Positions 1 through 7,232 of a stretch of 7,330 nucleotides of DNA are shown piece after piece. Source of the DNA: Candidatus Aegiribacteria sp. Lineage in GTDB: Bacteria; Fermentibacterota; Fermentibacteria; Fermentibacterales; Fermentibacteraceae. Below the pieces are notes generated by a model. It made no database searches, was not told where the DNA came from, and was given only the letters and a program-made list of their open reading frames with translations. Both the position numbers and the translations under genes were made by a program. The stretch spans positions 1-7,330 of the forward strand of contig JAIOSX010000099.1 in NCBI GenBank assembly GCA_021107345.1. The letters run 5' to 3'. The first letter of the stretch is position 1; each line of letters starts with the position of its first letter.

Positions 1-810
1 ACTGTGCTTCATCATGGCCATAACAGCTTCGCATTCGGAATCGTCTGAATTTGAGAGGCTCCCCGTATGGAAAGGGAAGAAGCGTATCTCCCCACCATGA
101 ATTTCGACATGTCTATCAAGAAGTTCTGCCCATTTCCTTCTTATTCCGGTGACATCCGGTTCACGGTATAAACCGAGTTTTCTTCTTATTTCAAGGGGCA
201 GAATGTTGCCCTGTCTGTTGGATACATTCCGAACAGCTACGCCAAGGATGGAAGATGTGCTGTGGGGCTGCGCATAGTCGCCGGCCAGGGTGAAGGTGGA
301 ATCTGAGGCCAGTCTGACTTTTTCAGGATTCAGCCCCAGGTCAAGAAGAATTTTGAGGGAAGGTATATCCCTTACAGTAACACCGTTACAATATCCAAGC
401 CATTTACGGAGCTGACCCGGGGTCCACCTTGCAAGTTCATTCCCCTGTCCGATTCCTACCGACCAGGCGAAAGCAGGTTTTCCGTAGCGTTTGGCCAGTC
501 TGATAGGGTGCAGATTGAAGGGCGTGTAAAGAAGTGATGATCTATCCTGAGCCAGTTCCCCTCCGCCTACTATTACCACATCGCACCACCTGACGCCACG
601 GGTCATGGCCCGGATCTTGCCCTTCGAGACATCGAAGGGTTTTGCACCGTACACCTCTTCCGTTTTTTTCGGAACGGCTGACATCACACCTATCCTGACA
701 TCACCAAGGGAGGAAATATCCCTGACCTGTGAGGCGAAAATAGCCTCGTCGCCTGCGTTGGATCCGCCTTTTTCCAGCTGTCCCCAGGAGGAAGTAAATA
801 TCTTTTTCAT
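1..810 (-). CDS. Polysaccharide pyruvyl transferase family protein (CsaB/WcaK-like), 3' end missing
   Basis: This is a 270-codon open frame read from 810 down to the left edge, so the C-terminus (roughly the last quarter of a usual 350-400 residue protein) is outside the window. Family signs are the N-terminal SNAGDEAIFASQ segment (residues 17-28, like the GDEAI motif), VVIVGGGELAQDRSSLLY (78-95) with the GGG loop, the KPAFAWSVGIGQ strand-loop (111-122), and VTVRDIPSLKILLDLGL (144-160) followed by ASDSTF (168-173). This is the usual order in PF04230 proteins with a GT-B-like fold. The family moves pyruvyl groups from phosphoenolpyruvate onto sugars of cell-wall or surface polysaccharides; the acceptor here cannot be told. 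No signal peptide or membrane segment is visible, so it is probably cytoplasmic. The ATG at 810 is chosen because it puts the GDEAI motif at the usual distance. An in-frame ATG at 864 would add an atypical 18-residue leader. No Shine-Dalgarno precedes either start. It is divergent from the secreted-protein gene at 932. Confidence 0.85.
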   Translation of the reverse strand, partial: MKKIFTSSWGQLEKGGSNAGDEAIFASQVRDISSLGDVRIGVMSAVPKKTEEVYGAKPFDVSKGKIRAMTRGVRWCDVVIVGGGELAQDRSSLLYTPFNLHPIRLAKRYGKPAFAWSVGIGQGNELARWTPGQLRKWLGYCNGVTVRDIPSLKILLDLGLNPEKVRLASDSTFTLAGDYAQPHSTSSILGVAVRNVSNRQGNILPLEIRRKLGLYREPDVTGIRRKWAELLDRHVEIHGGEIRFFPFHTGSLSNSDDSECEAVMAMMKHS

Positions 811-812
811 AA

Positions 813-835
813 GCGGAATATACTGAATTATCCGC
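813..835 (-). promoter_or_regulatory. Inverted repeat with candidate -10 box just upstream of the pyruvyl transferase start
   Basis: GCGGA (813-817) and TCCGC (831-835) form a 5-bp inverted repeat with a 13-base centre, ending two bases before the ATG at 810. On the minus strand TATATT (817-822) matches the -10 consensus at 5 of 6 positions and lies 6 bases from the ATG, so transcription could begin at or next to the start codon. GATAAT (828-833 on the minus strand) is an alternative -10 giving a leader of about a dozen bases. Neither has a convincing -35 box. The repeat could be an operator or, in a longer transcript, a hairpin at the start codon. The promoter call is weak; the repeat itself is plain in the sequence. 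Confidence 0.3.
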
Positions 836-857
836 AGGAATATCTGGTATGCCGTAA

Positions 858-887
858 TTGACATGCACAGACGCTGATAGATATTCT
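858..887 (+). promoter_or_regulatory. Sigma70-type promoter for the secreted propeller-like protein
   Basis: A perfect -35 TTGACA (858-863) is followed after 18 bases by TATTCT (882-887), which matches the -10 consensus at 4 of 6 positions. Transcription would start near 894, leaving a leader of about 38 bases before the GTG at 932, with the AGGAG site inside it. The -10 sits within a short inverted repeat, TGATA (875-879) and TATCA (889-893), which might bind a regulator. Confidence 0.5.
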
Positions 888-920
888 TTATCAAACAGGA
901 TTGATATCGCTAAACTGAAC

Positions 921-925
921 AGGAG
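921..925 (+). promoter_or_regulatory. Ribosome binding site fixing a GTG start
   Basis: AGGAG lies 6 bases upstream of the GTG at 932. It decides the start, because no ATG in this frame gives a signal peptide and the residues right after the GTG form a textbook export signal. Confidence 0.75.
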
Positions 926-931
926 ATTGAA

Positions 932-1912
932 GTGAGAGCTATTCTGCTTGGATTGATCGCGGCATCCGTTTCCTTGGGTTTCGGATGGACCCTGATCGGA
1001 GATGTTCCCGACAATGGTATCCCGATAGGACTGTACGAAGGTAATGATGACTGGTTTGTAATCCAGTATGAAATGCTGAGAGCCGACACCTTCTGGTTCA
1101 GTGAAGTGGAAGTGCATATTGAAGGTAGTATAGCTGGTGCCGGCAGTGATCCTTTCCTCTCGTCCTCTGTTCCGAGGAACCTCTATGTTCCGGTTCTGGT
1201 CTCGGATGAGAATTACATGAACATGACCCTCCCGCAGGGTGTTATCCGTCTCACTACCTCGGGCGATACACTATGGACTGCTCTGCTCGATACTGTATCA
1301 GGATACAAAGAGACCTTCTCAGAGATAATTCCCTCCAGCGAAGGCGGCTGCTATGTAGTGTTCGGTCCGGAACAGGGAGGAGATACATGGAAACTGTACC
1401 GACTGGGAGATTCTGGTGAAGTGCTGATGGCCTGGGAATTCCATCTCAGAGGCGGCCCGGTTCTGATGCTTAACGATATGAGAGAAACCGCAGACGGGAA
1501 AATACTCATAACGGGGGTTACGGATGACCTTGGAATGAACCTTTACATGTACCTTGCGGGATTTGACCGGGATGGCAACCATTTCGCAGCAGTGATGGAT
1601 GATTTCAGATTTCATGCCGGCGGCGAGATCATTGAACAGGATGAAGAGGCGAATATCTACGTTGCGGGATATACGGGCTCAGAACGGGATGACGGTTATT
1701 TCATGCCCCCGATAGATACAGATGTTTTCATCCTGAAACTGAACAGCGAAGGTGAGGAGATATGGAGAAGCGTCTTCGAGTATCCCCTGGAGAACAGGCC
1801 TCTTCTCATGACAATCACTGATGAAGACAGAATCCTTCTTCTGATAAAATCCTTTGAAGAGGGGTGCGGTGGGTCCAGCAACTATACTCTTCTTTTGTAC
1901 AAAGCTGAATGA
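932..1912 (+). CDS. Exported beta-propeller-like repeat protein, function unknown
   Basis: The product has 326 residues. It starts with a signal peptide: a single Arg at position 2, then a hydrophobic run over residues 3-17, with a likely cleavage site near 17-20. It is therefore expected in the periplasm or outside the cell; there is no lipobox cysteine. From residue 104 the chain repeats about every 50-60 residues: a strand, a small turn with Gly and an acidic residue, then a bulky or aromatic position. Examples are IRLTTSGDTLW (105-115), YRLGDSGEVL (156-165), AGFDRDGNHF (209-218) and LKLNSEGEEIW (268-278). Each is followed by a strand pair such as GGCYVVFGP, GKILITGVT or ANIYVAGYT. This is the style of SBBP/PQQ-like propeller blades common in large secreted proteins of uncultured bacteria. 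The segment 20-100 may hold one more divergent blade. No catalytic motif or C-terminal sorting domain is seen. Its own promoter and divergent orientation suggest a single-gene transcript. The gene is firm; the fold is inferred and the role unknown. Confidence 0.8.
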   Translation: MRAILLGLIAASVSLGFGWTLIGDVPDNGIPIGLYEGNDDWFVIQYEMLRADTFWFSEVEVHIEGSIAGAGSDPFLSSSVPRNLYVPVLVSDENYMNMTLPQGVIRLTTSGDTLWTALLDTVSGYKETFSEIIPSSEGGCYVVFGPEQGGDTWKLYRLGDSGEVLMAWEFHLRGGPVLMLNDMRETADGKILITGVTDDLGMNLYMYLAGFDRDGNHFAAVMDDFRFHAGGEIIEQDEEANIYVAGYTGSERDDGYFMPPIDTDVFILKLNSEGEEIWRSVFEYPLENRPLLMTITDEDRILLLIKSFEEGCGGSSNYTLLLYKAE

Positions 1913-1939
1913 CATTCACAGATTTAACTGAAGACGATC

Positions 1940-4318
1940 TCAGACGTGGGAGGAGAATTTTCTCAGTGTTGCGGCCATCTGCCTGAGCCTGCGATCAATC
2001 TTTCCGTAAATCGATTCGTGCGGAAACGTTCCATCAGGCAGCAGTTCCCCTGCATTCGTTCTCATGAGAAGTAGCGCACCCTCCTCTATGAACTCAATTG
2101 GATAAACGTGGAACATGCCTTCTCTGACAGCATCAATGACATTATCGCGAAGCTGAAGATCCTTCACATTCGATTTCGGGATCATTACTCCCTGTGTTCC
2201 TGTTAATCCCTTTCCGTTGCATATACGGAAGAAACCCTCCACTTTCTCGTTAACACCGCCTATGGCCTGTATTTCTCCGAACTGGTTAACCGAACCGGTT
2301 ACAGCTAGGTCCTGCCTTATCGGAATCTCCGAGAGTGCACTGAGCAGAACATAAAGCTCCGTTGAAGATGCACTGTCACCGTCCACTCCACCGTAACTCT
2401 GCTCGAATACGATACTTGCGGAGAGGGAGAGAGGGTATTCCCTCGCAAATTTACCCTGTATAAAGCCTGATATTATCAACATTCCCTTAGTATGCGTGGT
2501 TCCCGACATGTCAGACTCACGCTCAACATTTATCAGTCCTTTTCTGCCGACGGAAACTGTTGTGGATATTCTGGCCGGCAGCCCAAAGGAGTAATCCACG
2601 CCCTGATACACGGCAAGTCCGTTTACCTGTCCGATTTTCTCTCCTTTAGTATCGACCATTATTGTGTCATCGATTATCCGCCTTGTTGCATAAGTCTCAC
2701 CGAGATTCAAACGGTGGATTTTTTCCTGTATTGCTTCCCTGACATGGGCAGCGGTAACAATTGAGTTCCCCCTCTGCCTGGCAAAGTAGCTGGCCTGGCG
2801 TAGATAATCGGTAACCCTGTTGAATTCCAGAGAAAGCCTGTCCTGCAAACCTGTCAGTCTGACGCTTTCCTCCACAACAGCGGCAACTGCTCCTGCATCC
2901 ATAGGGGGCAGATCCTCAGCCTTGATTATCCCTGCTATTACGTTGGCAAAGTCGCGGATATTCTCAACTTTGGATTCCATGGTAAAATCAAAGGCTGCCC
3001 TTATCCGGAAGAGGAGGTTGAATTCAGGTTCGTAGGAAGCTAATAGATAATAGAGTTTCGAAGAACCGATAAGTATGATCTTGGCATTGGTATCAATCGG
3101 TTCGGGATGGAGATGAACCGGATACAGACCCATGGGATCATGACTCCTTATGACAGTCGTCTGGTTTCTGAGAGTCTGAATAAGTCTCTGCCATAATTCC
3201 GGCGCTCTGACCAGATCCATTGCATTTATTATAAGGTAGCCTTCATCAGCCTTGTGAATGGCACCTGGTCTGATCATCGTATGATCACTATAGGGTTTCC
3301 CCTCTACGACAATTCGATCGATGTTTCCGAAGAGGTTGATTGAATCGGGGAACTCCTCTATCACAACCGGCCGTTTAGTTTTCCCGGCGTTATCAAGTAT
3401 TAAATTCGGTGTAAACAGAACGTATGGATCATTACTCTCCGAACTCTCCGCAAAATCCTTGAGGTTCTCCAGAATAATTTCTACTATTGAATCAGCCCAT
3501 TTGTCTGCCTTATCGTCACCGATTTCCTTCAGTATGGAAACAATCCCCGATATTGTCGGTTTCACGAGTCTTCGGAACATTTTCTCGAGCTTGATTTGAA
3601 TCTCTATTTCCATATCACGGGTTTTCCTGAAGGCGTTCGTGAGTTTCTTGAAAAGCTGTTCGTGCAGTTCCGTGTACTTCTTGATATCTTCCTGCGTGAG
3701 CTTCCCTTCCTCCTTCATTCCCTCCAGTGTATCGAAGGTGACCGTTTCATCGTTAATCACGGGAAGGACATCCGGTCTGAACTCCCCTGGAGCAACGGGT
3801 ACGTTTACTATGGAGAAACCCGCTTCCGTAGCTTCCTTTTTGACGGCATCCATAAGAGCCTTTTTACTGTCCTGGTAGGTTGCCCTTACTGCCCTGCTTT
3901 CCATTTCGCCCTTTTCGCTTCTGAGGACAGTGGGAATGTTGCTTCGGAGAAGCTGTACGCATTCCTCCAGAGCACTTGCGAATCTTACTCCGTCTCCCGC
4001 CGGAAAAGTGAGTGCTATCGGGCTTCTGGGATCCTCCATGTTTCGAACGTACATGATGTCTCTCAAGTCATCGGTGGTCGTATCAATGCTTTCCAGAATT
4101 TTCTTTATGGTTGTTTCACGCCCTGTTCCGGATACACCTGTTACAAACATGTTATACCCTATCGAATGTATTTCAAGACCAAGTTTGAGAGCCTTTATAG
4201 CCCTTTCCTGGCCTACTATCTCTCCGGTAGGTTTTATATCCGCTGTAGTTTCAAAATCAAGAGCTTCTGACGGGCATTTCCATTTGAGTTCTTCTGGTCT
4301 GATTGGTCTGACAGTCAT
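1940..4318 (-). CDS. Lon-like ATP-dependent serine protease (COG1067 type, AAA_32 plus Lon_C)
   Basis: The 792-residue product has the usual length and order of the soluble COG1067 Lon-like family. An N-terminal AAA+ module carries a Walker A-like loop GVSGTGRET (61-69). A helical, probably coiled-coil insertion covers about 140-290. The second half of the ATPase includes GAIHKADEGYLIINAMDL (352-369) and the sensor/arginine-finger region IILIGSS...NLLFRIRAAFDF (414-445). An AAA lid spans about 450-540, and the S16 protease domain about 560-750. The catalytic Ser-Lys dyad is visible as Ser649 in VDGDSASS and Lys692 in GGVNEKVEGFF. No membrane segment is present, unlike archaeal LonB, so it should act in the cytoplasm, unfolding and degrading proteins with ATP. 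The Walker A lysine is replaced by Arg67 and followed by Glu68; Asn365 stands where an acidic residue might be expected in Walker B. The ATG at 4318 follows an AGGA-type site. The gene lies 31 bp after the DnaE-like polymerase on the same strand, so they are probably co-transcribed. It is convergent with the 932 gene, 27 bp apart. Confidence 0.9.
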   Translation of the reverse strand: MTVRPIRPEELKWKCPSEALDFETTADIKPTGEIVGQERAIKALKLGLEIHSIGYNMFVTGVSGTGRETTIKKILESIDTTTDDLRDIMYVRNMEDPRSPIALTFPAGDGVRFASALEECVQLLRSNIPTVLRSEKGEMESRAVRATYQDSKKALMDAVKKEATEAGFSIVNVPVAPGEFRPDVLPVINDETVTFDTLEGMKEEGKLTQEDIKKYTELHEQLFKKLTNAFRKTRDMEIEIQIKLEKMFRRLVKPTISGIVSILKEIGDDKADKWADSIVEIILENLKDFAESSESNDPYVLFTPNLILDNAGKTKRPVVIEEFPDSINLFGNIDRIVVEGKPYSDHTMIRPGAIHKADEGYLIINAMDLVRAPELWQRLIQTLRNQTTVIRSHDPMGLYPVHLHPEPIDTNAKIILIGSSKLYYLLASYEPEFNLLFRIRAAFDFTMESKVENIRDFANVIAGIIKAEDLPPMDAGAVAAVVEESVRLTGLQDRLSLEFNRVTDYLRQASYFARQRGNSIVTAAHVREAIQEKIHRLNLGETYATRRIIDDTIMVDTKGEKIGQVNGLAVYQGVDYSFGLPARISTTVSVGRKGLINVERESDMSGTTHTKGMLIISGFIQGKFAREYPLSLSASIVFEQSYGGVDGDSASSTELYVLLSALSEIPIRQDLAVTGSVNQFGEIQAIGGVNEKVEGFFRICNGKGLTGTQGVMIPKSNVKDLQLRDNVIDAVREGMFHVYPIEFIEEGALLLMRTNAGELLPDGTFPHESIYGKIDRRLRQMAATLRKFSSHV

Positions 4319-4325
4319 TTGCTTA

Positions 4326-4330
4326 TCCTT
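4326..4330 (-). promoter_or_regulatory. Ribosome binding site of the Lon-like gene
   Basis: AAGGA (minus strand, inside GGGAAGGA) lies 7 bases before the ATG at 4318 and falls in the 31-bp gap after the polymerase stop codon. No promoter or terminator fits in that gap, which supports translation of lon from a shared transcript. Confidence 0.7.
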
Positions 4331-4349
4331 CCCTCATGATTTTCGCAAC

Positions 4350-7226
4350 CTATTTCTCCGGAGGTTCAGGTTCCAGAGGTGCTATCGAAAGTGGACCGGC
4401 TTCAACTGAAAGCGCCCGGATCCTGCCTCCCCTTTCCACCTTACCCCTTACTATAACTGTAGCTTCAGAACGGACAAGAATAGACTCGGCCCTTCTGAAG
4501 AGCGGCGAGGGTAGAAATACATCCGCAACTCCAGTATTATCCTCAAGCATAAGGAAACCTGCACCAGCGGCAAGCCTTCTTCCTGTAACGAATCTTCCCC
4601 AGATACTTACATCGATCAATTCACCGGTTCGTCCCAGCGGGATAGTTCCCACGGGGCGGAAGACCAACTCCAGTGGAGACGCTGCAAGTGGAAGGTTCAT
4701 CAAACCGAGTTCCATGGCAACTCTGGTTTCAATGGAATAGTCGGGAAGATCGGGAGTCCCCGGCGGCAGACCGGGGAAAAAACCGCCATCACCTGCCTCC
4801 AGCTGCAATAGCGTAACCGGGGGTGCAAAACCTGTTTCCCGGAAACAACCCGCCGCGGCCATGTTTCTGCATAGAGACTTTCCGCAACCTGCTTCGAGCA
4901 GTTCAAACGGGTATCTGTATGGTCTGCCGTCCCTCAATTTCTCGTATTCGGTACTACCCATTCCCTTTAGATGATGAAATCCCGGGATTATTTTTCCTTC
5001 TCTCTCGCACGTAAGCCATTTCCCCGTGTTTACTCCGGGAGGCATGAACGAAATGCCAAGCCTTCTGGCTTCTTCAAGGTAAACTCTCGGACTGTAGAAA
5101 CCGCCCCCGGCCGCCATTACAGAGGCCATGTAAAGTGCCGGGTGTTCTGCCTTCAGAAGTGCCGCTGCGCAGGAGACGGCACCGTATGTAAATGCATGAG
5201 CCTTGCAGAAACCGTAACCGGCATAGCTGGAGAGTACTTTCCAGACTGTTTCCGCCTTCGCAGGATTCATCCCTTTTCGTCTGCAGATTGAGATAATCTC
5301 TTCCTTATCAATCTGCTTCTTCTTGAGTCTTCTCCTCAGAAGATCTGAGGAAGCTTCATCGGTTCCCAGAAGCGCCTCAGCGGCTTTGGAGACATCTTCC
5401 TGGTAGAGCATTACTCCAAGGTTCTCCATTAAAATCGGTCGCAGTTCGGGAAGTGAGGAATTGTGAATCGATTCCGAATGGAGGCAGTCAAGATAGTTCT
5501 TTCTTCCGCCTCCGGCAGATGCTCCGGGTCTTACCAGTGCGAGAGCCCTTGCCACATCCTCCATCGTACGTATCTTCATCTCCTTCAGAAGACCCCTCAT
5601 GGCTGGAGACTCAACATGGACCACTCCTATTGTCCTGCCGGAATCCAGGAGTTTCCTGGCGGGGTCCGGGATACTGCCCCCCTTGCGGAAAACATTCAAA
5701 GGATTCTTTCCAAGTGCCGAGCATACAAGGGATATTGTTGTTAACCCTCTCTGGCCAAGCATATCCATTTTCAGAAGACCGATCTCCTCAATCCCGTTCT
5801 TGTCGAAATGCGTTATATCGTACCCGCCTGGACTTGGTTGAAGGGGCACAAGTGTGTCTACAGGTTCGCCCGTACAGACTACTCCGCATGGATGGGGTGC
5901 CAGGTGGGAAGGGATATTCCTGACAAATTTCGAATTCCGCAGTGCTGCAGAAGCAACCGGCCTGCTCCAGGCAGCATTATCATTGTAGCGGAGAAGTTTA
6001 GTAAGGCTGTCGATCTCCCTGCTGCTGATACCCAGACCACAGGCCGCAACCCTGAATGCAGACCTGGAGCGATGGGTTACTATCTGTGAAACAGCCGCTC
6101 CGTATCTTCCAGCCTTCTTAAGAAACCATTTTATGACTTCATCCCTCCTTGAACTGTCTATATCAATATCTATGTCGGGAGATCTTAACCTGCGAATGTT
6201 GAAAAAGCGTGAGAACGATAGCCCGTGACGGATGGGGCAGATTATGGATATGCCCAGAAGGTATGCAATAATGCTGCCCCCGGCTGAACCCCTGGCTGAT
6301 ACTGCTATCCCTTTTCTTCTGCAGTACTCGATAATCTCGTAAAACCGGAGGAAATAACCGGCCAGTCCATTTTTGCATATGATTTCCAGCTCCATTTCCA
6401 GCCTGGATCGGGCGGATGGACTTTCATTGTACAGAGACCTCAGTCTTTTCTTCACGATTCGGGCCAGCATCCTTTCTTCCGGGAGGATCCTGTTCCCTGC
6501 TTCACCTGCCCCTGATGGTTCTGTTGAAACCATTTCTGAGAGCCGACTGTTTTCCATTAATGAGTGTTTCGCACCTTTGAAACTCTCTTCAAACATCTCA
6601 ACATACGGCAGTACATTGTTCACGTCGGCGAATTCACATGGGTCCGGCTTCCTTTTCTCGATGGCCAGATAGCCCCTGCGAAGAATCCTGTGGGTTTCAA
6701 TACTGTCAGAATTTGTGAACACAACCGGCCAGGATGCTACTGGGCGGCATCCCTGATCAAGAATCTCACGCTCTACCAAGCCGGGCTTTCTGCCGGACAT
6801 GAATTCAGGGAAAACAGAGACAAATATCGGTCCTGTGAACCCCATTTCATTCCTCAACATACTTACTTCGGAAGGTCCTTCCACTATCGCCGCCAGTTTC
6901 GTGCATGCTGCCAGTGATTCCTCGGTTGATATCCGCTCCGGGAGTACTGTAGAGGTTATAAGACTGCAGAGATCGCACCACCCGCCTTCAATTGCTGTAA
7001 AAGCTATCTTCAACCCTCTGATAGCCAGCAAAGCTCCGGCAGCCCCGGTGATTCCATTTTCCCTGCATGTCGCAGCGAATTCAAGCTGACCGGTTACAAT
7101 ACTTTTATCCGTAAGGATTCCTCCGGCATAACCGAAGCGGGCAATTCCTGCCGCCAGCGATGCGGGTGATTCTACACCGTACCTGAACGAGTACCAGCTT
7201 CGAACGGGCGTAATGACATATTTCAT
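4350..7226 (-). CDS. Short DnaE-family DNA polymerase III alpha-like protein, probable error-prone/accessory polymerase
   Basis: The 958 residues follow the C-family polymerase order. A PHP-like domain (about 1-200) starts with WYSFRYGVESPASL. The palm has the ARGSAGGSIIAYLLGIS loop (311-327) and PDIDIDID (350-357), with Asp353 and Asp355 as likely metal ligands. The third aspartate is Asp488 in LLKMDMLGQRGL. Thumb and fingers include VVHVESPAMRGLL (535-547), GVMLYQEDVSKAAE (604-617) and YAGYGFCKAHAFTYGAVS (668-685). HhH-like segments lie around 745-795, and an OB fold at about 870-945. The protein then ends, without the C-terminal tau-binding domain of the roughly 1160-residue replicative DnaE. 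The PHP looks inactive: Pro7 and Arg9 replace the first His pair, and Lys41 replaces His in the TDH motif, so no PHP proofreading or hydrolase activity is expected. The length and loss of C-terminal replisome contacts fit a translesion or secondary polymerase (DnaE2/ImuC-like in role), but the subfamily is not certain; no imuA or imuB is in view. The ATG at 7226 sits right at the family start and has no Shine-Dalgarno. lon follows 31 bp downstream. Confidence 0.88.
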   Translation of the reverse strand: MKYVITPVRSWYSFRYGVESPASLAAGIARFGYAGGILTDKSIVTGQLEFAATCRENGITGAAGALLAIRGLKIAFTAIEGGWCDLCSLITSTVLPERISTEESLAACTKLAAIVEGPSEVSMLRNEMGFTGPIFVSVFPEFMSGRKPGLVEREILDQGCRPVASWPVVFTNSDSIETHRILRRGYLAIEKRKPDPCEFADVNNVLPYVEMFEESFKGAKHSLMENSRLSEMVSTEPSGAGEAGNRILPEERMLARIVKKRLRSLYNESPSARSRLEMELEIICKNGLAGYFLRFYEIIEYCRRKGIAVSARGSAGGSIIAYLLGISIICPIRHGLSFSRFFNIRRLRSPDIDIDIDSSRRDEVIKWFLKKAGRYGAAVSQIVTHRSRSAFRVAACGLGISSREIDSLTKLLRYNDNAAWSRPVASAALRNSKFVRNIPSHLAPHPCGVVCTGEPVDTLVPLQPSPGGYDITHFDKNGIEEIGLLKMDMLGQRGLTTISLVCSALGKNPLNVFRKGGSIPDPARKLLDSGRTIGVVHVESPAMRGLLKEMKIRTMEDVARALALVRPGASAGGGRKNYLDCLHSESIHNSSLPELRPILMENLGVMLYQEDVSKAAEALLGTDEASSDLLRRRLKKKQIDKEEIISICRRKGMNPAKAETVWKVLSSYAGYGFCKAHAFTYGAVSCAAALLKAEHPALYMASVMAAGGGFYSPRVYLEEARRLGISFMPPGVNTGKWLTCEREGKIIPGFHHLKGMGSTEYEKLRDGRPYRYPFELLEAGCGKSLCRNMAAAGCFRETGFAPPVTLLQLEAGDGGFFPGLPPGTPDLPDYSIETRVAMELGLMNLPLAASPLELVFRPVGTIPLGRTGELIDVSIWGRFVTGRRLAAGAGFLMLEDNTGVADVFLPSPLFRRAESILVRSEATVIVRGKVERGGRIRALSVEAGPLSIAPLEPEPPEK

Positions 7227-7232
7227 GATACG

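Noticed and set aside
862..864. Alternative upstream ATG (minus strand, 864) for the pyruvyl transferase
   Set aside because: It has no ribosome site, would add 18 residues not typical of the family, and would put the candidate -10 and the inverted repeat inside coding sequence.
701..1117. 138-codon minus-strand frame spanning the divergent promoter region
   Set aside because: It overlaps the start of the pyruvyl transferase in another frame and runs antisense through the signal peptide of the 932 gene; it has no family resemblance or ribosome binding site.
1850..1945. Rho-independent terminator between the convergent genes
   Set aside because: The only paired arms are GAAGAG and CTCTTC inside the upstream coding region with a loop of about 25 bases; the 27-bp gap has no GC-rich stem or T run.
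3596..4270. 224-codon plus-strand frame antisense to the Lon-like gene
   Set aside because: It is fully covered by a well-conserved AAA+ coding sequence, its translation has no recognisable features, and no promoter or ribosome site precedes it.
5453..5923. 156-codon plus-strand frame antisense to the polymerase
   Set aside because: It lies over conserved thumb and palm motifs of the polymerase; its composition is that of a complementary-strand shadow.
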